Assembly: GCA_940337035.1 (NCBI GenBank)
Contig: CALNHX010007558.1
Location: 1-64,000, forward strand
Length of the DNA stretch: 64,000 nt
DNA from: Agriotes lineatus
Lineage: Eukaryota > Arthropoda > Insecta > Coleoptera > Elateridae
Reading direction: 5' to 3'
Shown here: in pieces, positions 9,731 to 20,352 of the stretch
How positions within the stretch are numbered: the first letter of the stretch is position 1
Layout of the letters: each line of letters starts with the position of its first letter
Position numbers and translations under genes: made by a program
Notes under the pieces: model-generated
Seen by the model: the letters and a program-made list of their open reading frames with translations, nothing else
Told to the model about the DNA's origin: nothing
The model's database searches: none

Positions 9731-12451
9731 TGAACAACACGCCGTTTCATAAAAAGACGCTTTTACCTAGTGTTTTATCAATATTTTATGGAATTTTGAT
9801 GTGTTTTGCTGTTGTTGTCTTACTTTACTGCAAGAAATATTATTTCCTATTAGTGATAAAAAGTAATATTTACTTTGACTCTAGTTACAAAAAGTAAAAA
9901 CAATTTATCACTAGTTGCAAACAGATCGACTTTTCAAAACTACAATGACATACAAAAAGTTTACATTTTGCATCAAAATTCGATGAAATACTTTTTTGCT
10001 TCCTATTAACGAAAAGTAACTTCTATGTGGTCGGCTATGGATGCAGTTGTCTCAATTATTTTTAAATGAGAAAAGTTCATCATTTTGAAGATTTTGTACT
10101 TTTATTTGTTGCAGAACAAAAATAGTATGTATTATTCGGGTTAATAGTGCCTCTATTTGACTGGCATTTTTTGGGTTCGCTTGGCTACGCTGCGCTACGT
10201 CTCGGAAATGCAAACATAATTGCTTGTCAAAGAAAGTGGCACCTTTAATCCTAATAAAACAATATACTATTTTAGAATAAAGACTACTTTGTATTTTAAT
10301 CAAAATTCTGTTATTATTTCTCACCTCAACTACGATCTGATACTAAGATAACAGTAATTACCTCATTATTTCACAAAAAGAGCGGCTTACTTGATCAACG
10401 TTTTCTAGGAACCAGATAGAGAAAACCGCTTATCCGTGAGGCGGCTGCGTCTACCTGTGCAAAAGGTGGTTTAAGAGGCAGGGCCGGTCCTAGCAGAGAG
10501 CAAACGCATGCCCCGCACGCGGGCGGCCAGCGACTTTATCTGTCAGATAAATAAAAGAACATCTATTAATTACTTGTGAGGTAACTTCCTGGTTTGTAAG
10601 CATTTATCATACTTTTGTAAGTTTTCCCATCTAAATTCCGAATTTGTACTCATTTTTCAGTAAGATCACCTTTCTTTGTAAGTTTATTGTTAAGCAGCCT
10701 TCGTTACCAGCAATTCAATATCGAAAGAATGCACTTCCGTTCTAAATTCAGTCATTCTTTGCGTGGGTTATTTCCTGATAAGCAAGTTGCGAAAGTTTGC
10801 ACGTTTGGGCATATTTCTTAGAAATCCAGAACATTCTCGAACGATCTCGAATCAGGGGATTTGTTACAGTAAAGAAGCTGGGGTTAATTAATTAAAATAA
10901 TCAATGGTAGTAAAAAATCGCGGAAGCTCTAAAACTTTTAACTTACCGCTCAGGCCAAACTAGCTCAATTTCGGCGGCCTTGGATCGTAGATTCTTATCA
11001 ACTGTACCACCCTGGAAATGATTCAAAGACTAAAAAAACAAATGGGCGCCAGAAACCAAATGGTTTTGAATAATATAACTAACTACAAGTGACTAGCATT
11101 CATTTATCAATGCTAAATAGTCTTGCAGTCTATAATGGTAATTTAATATTAAATAATTAGAATAATTTGGTCATAAAGAATGTACTAAATCATAGAAATG
11201 TGCAAATTAATTGAAAGTTGCGACACGCACCAAGATCAAGAACCGCTTTCAGGTTATTAAATTAGTTGTAACCACAAATAAATCGAGTAATATGCATATC
11301 GCTGTCTTTTAAAAAAACCTCTCTGTTCAGGCTATTGAAGGCAAAAAACGTGAATGCTCCTTTTACAACGGTTTGATTACACATATAGAATGTAGCTTTC
11401 AATAGTAATTGTAATTAAGTATACGAATTTAAACTTCAAATATTAAAACTGATTGAACGTATGCGTGTAAACTTTACATGTTAGTAATAACGGAAAGTAT
11501 AAATTTAAACTTTAAATACTGATAGTTATGGAATGTACGAATTTAAATTTCAAGTATCGAAGATAATTTAATATAATATTAATCCCGAAATAGCCAGTTC
11601 GAATCAGCTTGAAAGCAGGGAGATCATCCACTTTTAATGCGGTATTCACCACAAAAGTAACACTAACCTCAAACCTCCAAAGCCCATAAGTTGCTGACAG
11701 GCAAATGCTCGCCGGTGGTTGCTATACCCTGTAGTTAAAAGCACTTTGGATGAGCCCGTAATTGAAGCAGAGCCACTTCCAAATTGCAGAAGCTAGGTAG
11801 GACATTAGCCGGTGTTGAAAATTAAGTCAAGTAAAACTTTCAATTAAGAGCTAAAGAAACATAATTAATACAAGAATAGCAAGCAGAAAATCTCAATCGT
11901 ACCTGAATCAAAACCATTAGCCCTTCAAAAATTACCACTGCTACCTCGCGATAAGCACGTGGAAGTTTTTGGGTTTTCCAGAATCGGTACGAAATGAGCG
12001 AACTAATAAATTGACATAATTCGAAATACAATGGATTATAATTCAAATAAAAATATACAGGTTAGGCCGGAAATAATTTGGTAAAAACGAAACAATTAAG
12101 CGGATCCAAAAAATTGTTTCAGATTTTTCACGACGTAATCTGGCGTTGCTCGAAGCCGCGTTCTTAGCGGCAAATTAGATTCATTAGTTATTACGTATCC
12201 AGCTACCAAACAAGCAAATCAAAATATTACAATTACTAGATATAAAAATAAATATTTATTTTGATAGGTTTTTTTTAAATATAATATTTTAATAAAACAC
12301 TGTGAAAAGTGAAAATTAATAAAACTGAGTTTTATTTCAACCAAAAAATTAACATTAACTTATAAATAATATGCATATACGAGTAGTAAGTAATTAAGCT
12401 TATTAAAATCAATGTAGTTTACTTAGTTATACTTTTTATTATTAGAACACA
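9731..12451. other. Long non-coding spacer
   Basis: No gene is supported. The one longer open frame (minus, 10324-10052) has no recognisable motif and an ordinary AT-rich composition. At 10483-10500 the sequence CAGGGCCGGTCCTAGC resembles a hAT terminus, but no partner end or 8-bp duplication was found. The rest is AT-rich with short unassigned repeats. Confidence 0.45.
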
Positions 12452-12903
12452 ATGTCAGATAGAAAAGAAAATCGAAAATCTGGAGCTTTTTACAAAAAGA
12501 AGAGGGAAAAACAAGCGGAGGAGCAGAAGCTCCTGCAAGGTTCTCTAGAAAAATTTCTTCAGGTTGGAACTGAGAACCCGGCTACCGAATATGCATACGT
12601 TGATAAACAAGTGGTAATCGACGCTGGCAATACTGACGTTGACGTAGAAACACCATTATCATCATGCGAGAATGAGAAAGGCGTTCAAGATGAACACCAA
12701 ATTCTTGGGAATAACGAAGGTTGTTTCTCCATATCTATATTATTAAACTTTAACAATGATCCAGATGCTTACACGGAACACCCGACATCACACATGGACG
12801 TTATTAAAGAAGTGGATACTGACGATGAGATAGATACAGAAGAATACGTGAGAAGGAGGAGGAATTAGATTTCTCTATATTGACAGACTTAAATGATCCA
12901 GGT
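12452..12903 (+). pseudogene. hAT (ZMYM1-like) transposase, N-terminal part
   Basis: Opens at ATG 12452 with a lysine-rich start (SGAFYKKKREKQAEEQ, then GSLEKFLQV), the usual N-terminus of ZMYM1-like hAT proteins. This is followed by an acidic low-complexity stretch (TDDEIDTEEYV). The frame closes at 12866-12868. A neighbouring frame stays open to the insertion point and reads LDFSILTDLNDPG, which is what this family shows before its zinc finger. So one frameshift lies around 12850-12866. The coding sequence is then cut by the MULE at 12904. Confidence 0.75.
12895..12903 (+). repeat. Target-site duplication of the MULE, left copy
   Basis: GATCCAGGT, identical to 15171-15179. A 9-bp duplication is the size expected for Mutator-like elements. 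Confidence 0.92.
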
Positions 12904-13020
12904 GGATCTAGGGCAATTCACCGAAAACAGTTTACCGAAAACATTTTACCGAAAACAGTTCACCGAAAAACAATTTACCGAAGGAACAATTCACCGAAAG
13001 AACAATTCACCTAAAATCCA
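12904..13020 (+). repeat. Left terminal inverted repeat of the MULE, made of tandem units
   Basis: Seven to eight degenerate units of about 14-16 bp, each carrying (T/C)ACCGAAAA(C)A. These are likely multiple transposase contact sites. The right counterpart is 15050-15170 in reverse orientation. Confidence 0.85.
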
Positions 13021-13368
13021 TTTTTCTAAGGTATGTTGTCGTTATTGTAGTCTCCAACAATTCTTGATATGTTTTCGACACACAAAAATTTAGAAACCTT
13101 ATAAGGTCGTTAAAAACTAATCGTTCAAGTTAATGAGGGCCATTAGTAATTATCATTAACTCGTATTACTTTATATTATAAAAGTAGATTAAGTTGTATT
13201 ACTGAAAGTTTAAATCACTAAAAGAGGATTCCAAACATATTTCCCTAATTGCTTCACATTTACTTTTCATTAGAAAGTAGATTATTGTCATTAAGTTGTA
13301 TTACTAATAAATAAATAAATAAGTATTTCCCTAATTGAGTTTAGTTTATAGAAAATTTTGCTAGAGTG

Positions 13369-14775
13369 ATGTTCGAAATGGCTCTCGAATACATAACCAG
13401 TGAAAAAGGCAAACGTTTGTTGTTTGACGAAGGTCACTTCTTCTATACGGATAGAAAAGTTGATTCAAAGATATATTGGAAGTGTGAAAGTTACCACAAA
13501 GTTAAGTGTGCTGCACGCATGATAACACTGGATGACAGTGTTATTAAAAGAAGTGGAACACATAATCATCTCGCTGATGCTGCGCATGTGGAAAAAATGC
13601 AAGTGATGACCACCATACGCGATGACGCCAGAAGAACTCGAGATGCACCACATTACATAATATCAAATGTTGTATCAAATGGAGTCAGCCAGGCAGCAGC
13701 AAGTAGGCTTGGGAAGGTAAGCAGCATGAAAAGAACAATACGCAAAATACGAACCAGGGATGAGGTTGCCCCAGCATTGCCTATTCGGCGCAGCGACATT
13801 GTTTTTCCCCAAGAATATAAAATAACAAAAAACGGGGAAGACTTTTTGATGTTCGATTCAGGACTTGATGAAGACCGGATATTGATGTTTTGTACGAGGA
13901 GAAATCTCCAACTTCTAGCTCAGGCTGACCACTGGTACGCAGATGGTACGTTCAAAACTGTACCGCACCTGTTCTGTCAGCTTTATACACTACATGGGTT
14001 AAAAAGTAATGTAGCTATTCCTCTAATCTACGCTTTGCTACCGGACAAAACCAGAGTTACCTACGTTCGATTACTCCAGAAAATAAAAGAGCTTCTCCCA
14101 GGAGTTACACCAGCATCAATTATGACTGATTTTGAAACTGGAATGATAAGCGCTATTACTGAAGAATTCCCTCAGTCCAGACATCGGAGGTGTTTTTTCC
14201 ATTTTTCCCAATGCATAAACCGTAAGATTCAATCCGAAGGCCTTAAACAGAGGTATGAAACAGATGCAGATTTTGCTCTGAAAATGCGGTTATTAGCCGC
14301 AATAGCATTTGTTCCTACAGCAGACGTGGTTCGTGCATTTGAAATGCTTTGTGACGAAAACATTTTACCCCCAGAAGCACAACCGGTAATGGACTATTTC
14401 GAAGACACCTGGGTTGGGCGTCCACAAAGAGTTCGCCGCCGTCCACCACTTTTTTCGCACGACATGTGGAACTGTGTAGAAGGAGTACGTCTAGGCTTGC
14501 CCAAAACGAACAATGCTATAGAAGGCTGGCATCGAGGCTTTGAGCAGCAAATTTCCTCTGAGCACCCCAATATTTGGAAGTTTGTTGAAGCCATCCAGAG
14601 GGAGCAAAGTTTACACGAACTCCAAGTTGAGCAATATGTTGCAGGAATCGAACCCCCGCCTGCTCGCAAGAAGTACAGGGACTGTGCCGAAAGGATATTA
14701 AGAATTGTTAAAGAGTACAATATTGTAAATTTGAATGAATTCTTACGCGGTATAGCCCACAATTTGAGATATTGA
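13369..14775 (+). CDS. Phantom-like MULE transposase with FLYWCH zinc finger
   Basis: Cuts and joins the element's ends. ATG at 13369 opens a 468-residue uninterrupted frame; a GTG just upstream at 13366 is not a plausible eukaryotic start, and ATG 13378 is an alternative. Residues about 12-68 match a FLYWCH zinc finger: YWKCES, KCAARM and a final HNH, giving C-C-H-H. The central MULE domain has ADGTFK (first Asp, about residue 192), MTDFETG (second Asp), RCFFHFSQ (C/H motif) and NNAIEGWHRGFE (acidic residue of the third motif). The length is normal for single-ORF Phantom-type elements. No stop or frame break is seen. It lies in the same direction as the hAT gene it interrupts. An intronless gene is assumed. 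Confidence 0.9.
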   Translation: MFEMALEYITSEKGKRLLFDEGHFFYTDRKVDSKIYWKCESYHKVKCAARMITLDDSVIKRSGTHNHLADAAHVEKMQVMTTIRDDARRTRDAPHYIISNVVSNGVSQAAASRLGKVSSMKRTIRKIRTRDEVAPALPIRRSDIVFPQEYKITKNGEDFLMFDSGLDEDRILMFCTRRNLQLLAQADHWYADGTFKTVPHLFCQLYTLHGLKSNVAIPLIYALLPDKTRVTYVRLLQKIKELLPGVTPASIMTDFETGMISAITEEFPQSRHRRCFFHFSQCINRKIQSEGLKQRYETDADFALKMRLLAAIAFVPTADVVRAFEMLCDENILPPEAQPVMDYFEDTWVGRPQRVRRRPPLFSHDMWNCVEGVRLGLPKTNNAIEGWHRGFEQQISSEHPNIWKFVEAIQREQSLHELQVEQYVAGIEPPPARKKYRDCAERILRIVKEYNIVNLNEFLRGIAHNLRY

Positions 14776-14795
14776 TATTGATTGAACAAACTTCA

Positions 14796-14905
14796 TAAAA
14801 ACAAACAAACTATAAAAACAAAAAAACAAAAAAAAACTATAAAAACAAAAAAAACTATAAAAACAAAAAAACAAAAAAAAACTATAAAAACAAAAAAAAA
14901 CTTTT
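14796..14905 (+). repeat. A-rich tandem repeat in the MULE 3' region
   Basis: Repeats of ACTATAAAAACAAAAAAA in several copies start about 20 bases after the transposase stop. The block after it (14901-14965, CACGCCAGCA ... GTGTGAAGGGAAGTT) is conserved in the MITE at 42630-42694. Confidence 0.75.
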
Positions 14906-15170
14906 AAACACGCCAGCATTTGCTGCAAGTCCTAAGCCTTGATAAAGTGTGAAGGGAAGTTTACACCAATATATGTTAGAAGGATATTCTTTACAAAAGT
15001 ACCAAAATAATATATAACATATCTAAAATTTTAGGTATATTTATATAATATAAGGGATTTTAGGTGAACTGTTCTTTCGGTGAATTGTTCTTTCGGTAAA
15101 TTGTTTTTCGGTGAACTGTTTTCGGTAAATTGTTTTCGGTGAACTGTTTTCGGTGAATTGCCCGGAACCC

Positions 15171-15179
15171 GATCCAGGT
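15171..15179 (+). repeat. Target-site duplication of the MULE, right copy
   Basis: GATCCAGGT, identical to 12895-12903. Confidence 0.92.
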
Positions 15180-17325
15180 ACTTGGCCTGAAATTATACCA
15201 AACAAATTAATGAAAACATTAATAGAAATAGGGCCCGTTCATATAGATAATACCTATAAATTTCCCGCAGATGAAGAAACTGGTAGGACGTTTAATATTC
15301 TTTATTTTAACAAAATTATGGAAAACGGAGAACAAGTTAAAAGAAATTGGCTTGTTTATTCTGCCAAGTTAAATTGCGTTTTTGTATTCCGTGTAAATTA
15401 TTTAGTAGAGAAACCATAAAAATTATTAACACTGGCTATTCCGATTTGCGTCATTGTTCTGATTATTTCAATAGACACGAATCTAGTTTTCAACATATTC
15501 AATGTGTAAAGAAGTGGTGTGAATTAAAATTACGATTAAATAAAAAATGCACAATTGATAAGGAACAACTAGATTTATTAGAAATTGAAAAGAAGCGCTG
15601 GAGGGCTATAATTAAAAGAATGATTGCAATTGTGCAATATTTAGCTGGTCAGTGTCTGGCTTTTAGAGGGACAAGTGCCGATCTGTATCAACAGAACAAT
15701 GGTAATTTTTTTTAAAATGTTGAGATGATTGCTGAATTTGATCCTGTTATGTTAGATCATTTAAATAATGTTAAAAAGTCAAAAGAACTTAAAACTAAAA
15801 TGCCACATTATTTAGGAAAACATTTTCAAAATGAAATTATACATTTATTGGCTGCAGGTGTTAAAAAAAATAATGAAGGTTGTAAAATCTTCTAAATATT
15901 TTTCAATTATACTCGACTGTACACCAGACGTAAGTTATACCGAACAAATTACATTTGTTGTGAGGTGCGTAAATATAAATATTTCAGATAAAAATTTCGA
16001 AATACGCGAATTTTTTTGGATTTTGATCCTATCACGAACACAACTGGTGAATGATTGTATAACTTCTTATTAGAAAAATTGGTTGAATAAGAGTTAGATT
16101 TGCAAAGTATTAGAGGGCAAGGTTACGACAATGGGTCTAATATGCGAGGTAAAAATATTGGACTTCAAAAACGCATCATAGATATCAATCCAAGAGCACT
16201 CGTTGTCCCTTGTAATGCTAATACTTTGAATTTGGTCGTAAGCGATGCTGAAAATATTATCGGGGAAATATTTGATTTTTTGGAATAATTAAGGAAGTAT
16301 CTAACTTTTTTTGTGCTTCCCCATACAGATGGAATATCTTGAAAAGCTACATTTCAAATTTAACTCTCAAAGATCTTAGCGACACATGATGGGAGAGTAG
16401 AATACAAGCTATAAGACCATTACGCCTCAACATGAAAAACAGCATTGATAGTTTAACAGAATTAATGAATGGTTCTACCCGAGACTTGAAAACAAAAAAT
16501 ATGGCCCATTCGCTGGCAGAAAAGATATCTACTTTCAAATTTATTTGTTCCATAATTATTTGGCATAATTTACTTTCAAAGGTAGATATTGTTAGTAAAA
16601 TGCTTCAAAACCCAAAATTAAACTTAGCCGAATGTGTCTAAGCGTTAAATAATCTCCAAAATAGCACTAGTCAAAAAAGAAACGATGAATGTTCCAATAT
16701 ATTTATTAGTGATGCCATTAAAGAAGCTGAAAAAATTCAAATAGAGCCACAATTTCCTACAATTGAAACAGTAAAAAAACCAGGTCAATTTTTGTATGGA
16801 AGTAAAGATAGTTCGATTGCAGATCCTAAACAATGTTTCAAAATAAATTTCTATTTTACGATTTTAGATCACATGAATAATTCTTTTGAGGAAAGGTTTG
16901 AATTAGTAAAAGAGTGTGAATCTCTGTTTAACTTTTTATACAGTTTTAAAGAAATGGATAATGACTCCCTATTGAAATCATGTATGGATCTGGACATAAA
17001 GCTTCAGTTAAATGAAAATGATGAAATAAAAAGGCATTTAAATGGCATCCAACTATATAATGAAATATTGTCGTACCGTGAAATTTTTCCTGATGTTTTG
17101 AGCAATCCTTTTCAAATTTTACGAAAAATTGTAGATGTGGATTTGACGTCTTGTTTCCTAAATTTTACCATTACCTTGAGGATTTTTTGGACACTGCCAG
17201 TTTTCGTAGCGACTGGTGCGAGGAGTTTATCAAAACTCAAAATAATTAAAAATTGTCTACGATCTACCATGGCTCAATCAAGACTAAGTAATCTTGCACT
17301 TATTTCTATTAAGCATGAAATATAA
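15171..17325 (+). pseudogene. hAT (ZMYM1-like) transposase, main part
   Basis: Resumes directly after the MULE with DPGTWPEIIPNK, followed by a TTF-type zinc finger (NYKFPADEE-like, RNWLVYSAKL, then HESSFQHIQCVKKW in a second frame). Further open pieces carry hAT transposase motifs: FSIILDCTPDVSYTEQ (catalytic Asp region, about 15903), GQGYDNGSNMRGKNIGLQ (16118), and the C-terminal dimerisation block (LPVFVATGARSLSKLKIIKN, LSNLALISI) ending at 17325. Frames change at about 15400, 15715, 16075, 16290 and 16640, so the protein cannot be made. It is older than the MULE within it. Confidence 0.85.
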
Positions 17326-17330
17326 GAGAA

Positions 17331-17834
17331 AATAGATTTTTCAAAAACGATACATGAATTTGCATCTCTAAAAGCCAGAAAAGTAGTATTGAAGTAATTT
17401 GTTGGTTTCTTTTGTTTTGTTCTACTTAGTTATTTTAGATTAATTTAGAATATAAGATAAATCTACTATCTATTTTGTTAATATTGTTCAAATTTAAATG
17501 ATATTTTTGTACTCTTTTGAAATCTTTTGTAATCTAACTAATTATTATAATAAAACACTTACATTTTAAAAGACGATTATTTATTTATTCCGAGGTTTAT
17601 TATTCTATCATGAAACAATATATTTTTAGCTACAGAGCCAGTTTTTGGCGAATTAACAACAACAGTGAAACCAAGGTCACCTCACCAGCCAGTGCAGGAT
17701 TCCAAAACAAGGTCGTTTGTTTTGATAAACAGCGGGCCATGTTTAAAAAGTGAAATAATAGCGCGGTTACAGTAAGTGGGTTCTCCGACGCGGCGCGACG
17801 CCGACGCGGTGATCGGACGGTTTTAAGGACTATT
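17331..17834. other. Spacer after the hAT relic
   Basis: AT-rich to about 17630, then GC-rich with CGACGCGG repeated (17790-17815). No gene is seen; it may hold the unidentified hAT 3' end. Confidence 0.4.
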
Positions 17835-18120
17835 CAGACTGGCGGTAGCGGTCCTGAAACGCTCAGCAATCGCTCTGCACATTTTTTAAATTATATGATT
17901 CAGACTGGCAAGCGGTTCGAAAGCGAAGAGGGAGCGGCAAGCCGTCGGCGATAGTACGGTAGGCCGGCGGAGCGGTTTGTATCGATCTGGGAGCGATTTT
18001 TATTATAAAGAAACCGCGCGGTTAGATAAAGACAAAACCATAATTTAGAGTGAAATATGCAGTTCAGTACCGTCCGTAGTTGCAGGCAGATGTGATTGTG
18101 CCACAACATGGAAGAGCAAC
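17835..18120 (+). mobile_element. PIF/Harbinger-like left end
   Basis: GGACTATTCAGACTGGCGGT begins a GC-rich terminal region with AGCGGT-type repeats; a second ATTCAGACTGGCAAGCGG occurs at 17900. The other end, read on the minus strand from 34618, is GGTTTATTCAGGCTGGCGAT followed by AGCGGCG. Both are the TTCAG(A/G)CTGGCG(G/A)TAGCGG type of insect Harbinger terminus. A short frame opens at ATG 18108 (MEEQQNLLNFVNYY) but is soon closed. Flanking trinucleotides are TAA here and TTA at the far end, close to the TWA preference of the superfamily. Confidence 0.6.
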
Positions 18121-18387
18121 AAAACTTGTTAAATTTCGTTAATTATTATATTTGTGTAGGTCCATTTTGGATATGGAAATTAACTATGCAGCTAAATTGT
18201 TCAATCAAATTAATTTTTACTCAGGCTTCGTTTGCATTTAAAAACTAACTTCTTCAGACGTTTACATTAAGTTTTTTAAAAATAAATTATTTGATGAACT
18301 AAAAATAGGAGAATGAGGTTAGATTTTACAAATAAACAATGTATCTTTTTATTCTTATGATTGTATAATTGATTTAATTGGCGCGGA

Positions 18388-20224
18388 ATGAGTATTCCTT
18401 TTTTTACTAGACCACTGCCAAAAATGACATCATTCAGAGAACAACTTGATAATCGGTACGGACCCGAAATCAATCTAATATTTCGAAAGCTTGAAAGGAC
18501 CTTAATCAAGCGGGCCTTAGAGGAAAACCACCTTAAATTTCTCTGTAAAGCCCGTGACAAAAACGTAGTACCGAAAGGACTACTTCTATCGGTTTCGATA
18601 AACAGCCAACGAGCAGCCCGGATTGCGAGAAGAGCGAGCGAAGCACTAATTAGAGAACGAATTAACTATCACCGGTTCTCTAAACAACAACTCAAAGTGC
18701 AAATCGAAGACCTTCACACCACCATAAGAAACACGGTCAGTGAAGAAGACTTTGTGAGGATTTACGCGCCCACAAAGTTAAGTTATAATAAGGCTGGGGA
18801 AAAACAAAAACAGGTTCACCTACGAAAGCTGGATCAATTAAAATAGAGAAGGGACTAAACTACACGGTAACGCCAAGGTATATTCCAAAATTCGATCTCA
18901 TAACCGCCGTTGAGAAACCAGCAGCACGCCTAAAGCCAGAAGAGACAGAAGAGTATAGATGGAGAGCCAAGGAAGCCCCTGAGCGATCAAGGAGAATTAA
19001 ACCTAATCCCACCAGAGCGGAGATTAGAGCGATCAAAGTTCTCAAAAACGAAGCTACCATCAAGATACTACCTGCAGACAAAGGCAATGCAACAGTGATC
19101 ATGGATTCAAACGCCTAGTCAGAGAAAATCCAAGACCTGATCAACGCTGGGGAATAGAAGAAACTTCCCACAGACCCAACACCGAAGATCGAACGGAACA
19201 TATACCAGACGCTGTATAAACACAAAGAGGAGTTCTCAAATTTCCAGAGAATGAAACTTACTCCGCATTACAGCAAACCGTCACACCTATACGGTCTACT
19301 CAAGATACACAAAAAGGGAATACCCCTAAGACCGATAGTTAGTTCCATAAATTCACCATGCCATTCTCTATCAAAGTTCCTGTTAACAATAATATCTCCA
19401 CTAGCGGCCAAAACAACATCCGCCGTGAAAAATACTCAACACCTTGTAGACAAAATCAAACACACTCACATAGCTCCGAATGACATGATGGTAAGCTTTG
19501 ACATAGTAAGCCTCTTCACAAATGTGATGACAGGTGACGAACTAGCAATCATCTAGAAACAGGCTGGAACTGGATGACACACTTGCCGAATGCACAGATC
19601 TACAGGTAAATACAATAATGGAGCTGTTAACGATCTGCATTAAGACCACATACTTCCAAGCAGACGAGGAGTTCTACCAACAAGAGTTCGGAGTGGCCAT
19701 GGAATCTCCACTATCTCCAGTATTCAGTAACATCTACATAGAAGACTTTGAAGAACGAGCTATATCTCAATATGAGAACAAGCTTAGTCTATGGCTGCGA
19801 TACGTAGATGATACGTTCGTAGTATGGCCCCATGGGAGAGAGACACTGGACGGCTTCATGGAACATCTTAATAATCAAGGTCGATCAATTAAGTTCACGA
19901 TGGAAATAGAATCGAAAGGCAAACTCCCATACCTAGACGTACTAGTCCAGAAGAATGGTGACACGGTACAAACAAAGATATATCGAAAACCAACCCATAG
20001 GGGGAGATATCTACACTACGATTCTAACCACCACAATAGCGTGAAACGTGGCTTCGTAAGATGCCTATATAACCGAGCCAAGACCATATGCTCAGAGGAA
20101 GAAGACCTTAAACGGGAAATTGAGATAATCACAGAAATGCTGTAAGCTAATGGCTACCCAAAAAATTCAACACTGGCAGGGGATGAGAAAACGGAGCCAA
20201 TAACCTCGGCCGTAATAGCCCTTT
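18388..20224 (+). pseudogene. Penelope-like element, N-terminal and reverse-transcriptase part
   Basis: Encodes most of a Penelope-type reverse transcriptase. Open pieces: 18388-18846 (N-terminal helical region), then a second frame from about 18850 (YTVTPRYIPKF, IKILPADKGNATVIM), 19251-19556 (SHLYGLLKIHKKG, LRPIVSS, VSFDIVSLFTN) and 19618-20145 (GVAMESPLSPVFSNIYIEDF, RYVDDTFVVW, LPYLDVLV). YVDD is the RT active site. Breaks: a frame change near 18846, TAG at 19117 and 19156, TAG at 19554, and TAA at 20143. After that, NGYPKNSTL continues the family pattern up to about 20224. The GIY-YIG endonuclease part is 9.4 kb away at 29603, because an ISL2EU-type transposon was inserted between. Confidence 0.88.
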
Positions 20225-20284
20225 TCAGTATATCCCCACCTTGTCTCGTTGTGATTGTGCGCCTGCTCAAACAGTCAGCTGTTT

Positions 20285-20310
20285 CCCTATGCTAAAAGTG
20301 GGTCGGACAA
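20285..20310 (+). repeat. ISL2EU-type left terminal inverted repeat
   Basis: Starts CCCTATGC and ends GTCGGACAA; partner at 29577-29602 with 20/26 identity. It lies 43 bases before the first ATG of the nuclease gene, so it may overlap its promoter. Confidence 0.7.
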
Positions 20311-20352
20311 ACAAACCAGGAATTGCATGTACGTTTGTGTTCAAGGCGCAGA

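Larger units (their letters stand above)
12904..15170 (+). mobile_element. Complete Phantom-like MULE with tandem-repeat inverted ends
   Basis: 2,267 bp bounded by a perfect 9-bp target duplication. The outer ends GGATCTAGGGCAATTCACCG (left) and GGGTTCCGGGCAATTCACCG (right, reverse complement) are inverted. Both inverted repeats run inward about 115 bp as tandem units of the type CACCGAAAACAGTT / TACCGAAAACA, ending in an exact inverted match (ACCTAAAATCC against GGATTTTAGGT). One intact transposase gene lies between. The FLYWCH-plus-MULE architecture resembles the Phantom subclass of Mutator elements known from insects. It is complete enough to be or to have recently been active. Confidence 0.9.
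12452..17330 (+). mobile_element. hAT transposon relic of the ZMYM1/TTF zinc-finger type, interrupted by a MULE
   Basis: Two coding blocks belong to one hAT-type transposase of the kind often annotated as zinc finger MYM-type protein 1-like. The N-terminus is at 12452-12903 and the remainder at 15171-17325, separated by a complete MULE. Order and reading direction match. The frame entering the insertion (codons for LNDPG) resumes as DPGTWPEII after it. Multiple stops and frame changes follow. Terminal inverted repeats of the hAT element were not identified, so outer limits are approximate. Confidence 0.8.

Noticed and set aside
10052..10324. 90-codon minus-strand frame
   Set aside because: AT-rich composition and no motif; probably chance.
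10483..10530. CAGGGCCGG-type hAT terminus
   Set aside because: No partner end or 8-bp duplication found within the window.
14743..14928. Minus-strand frame with repeated F/Y/C/L residues
   Set aside because: It is the translation of the A-rich tandem repeat after the MULE transposase.
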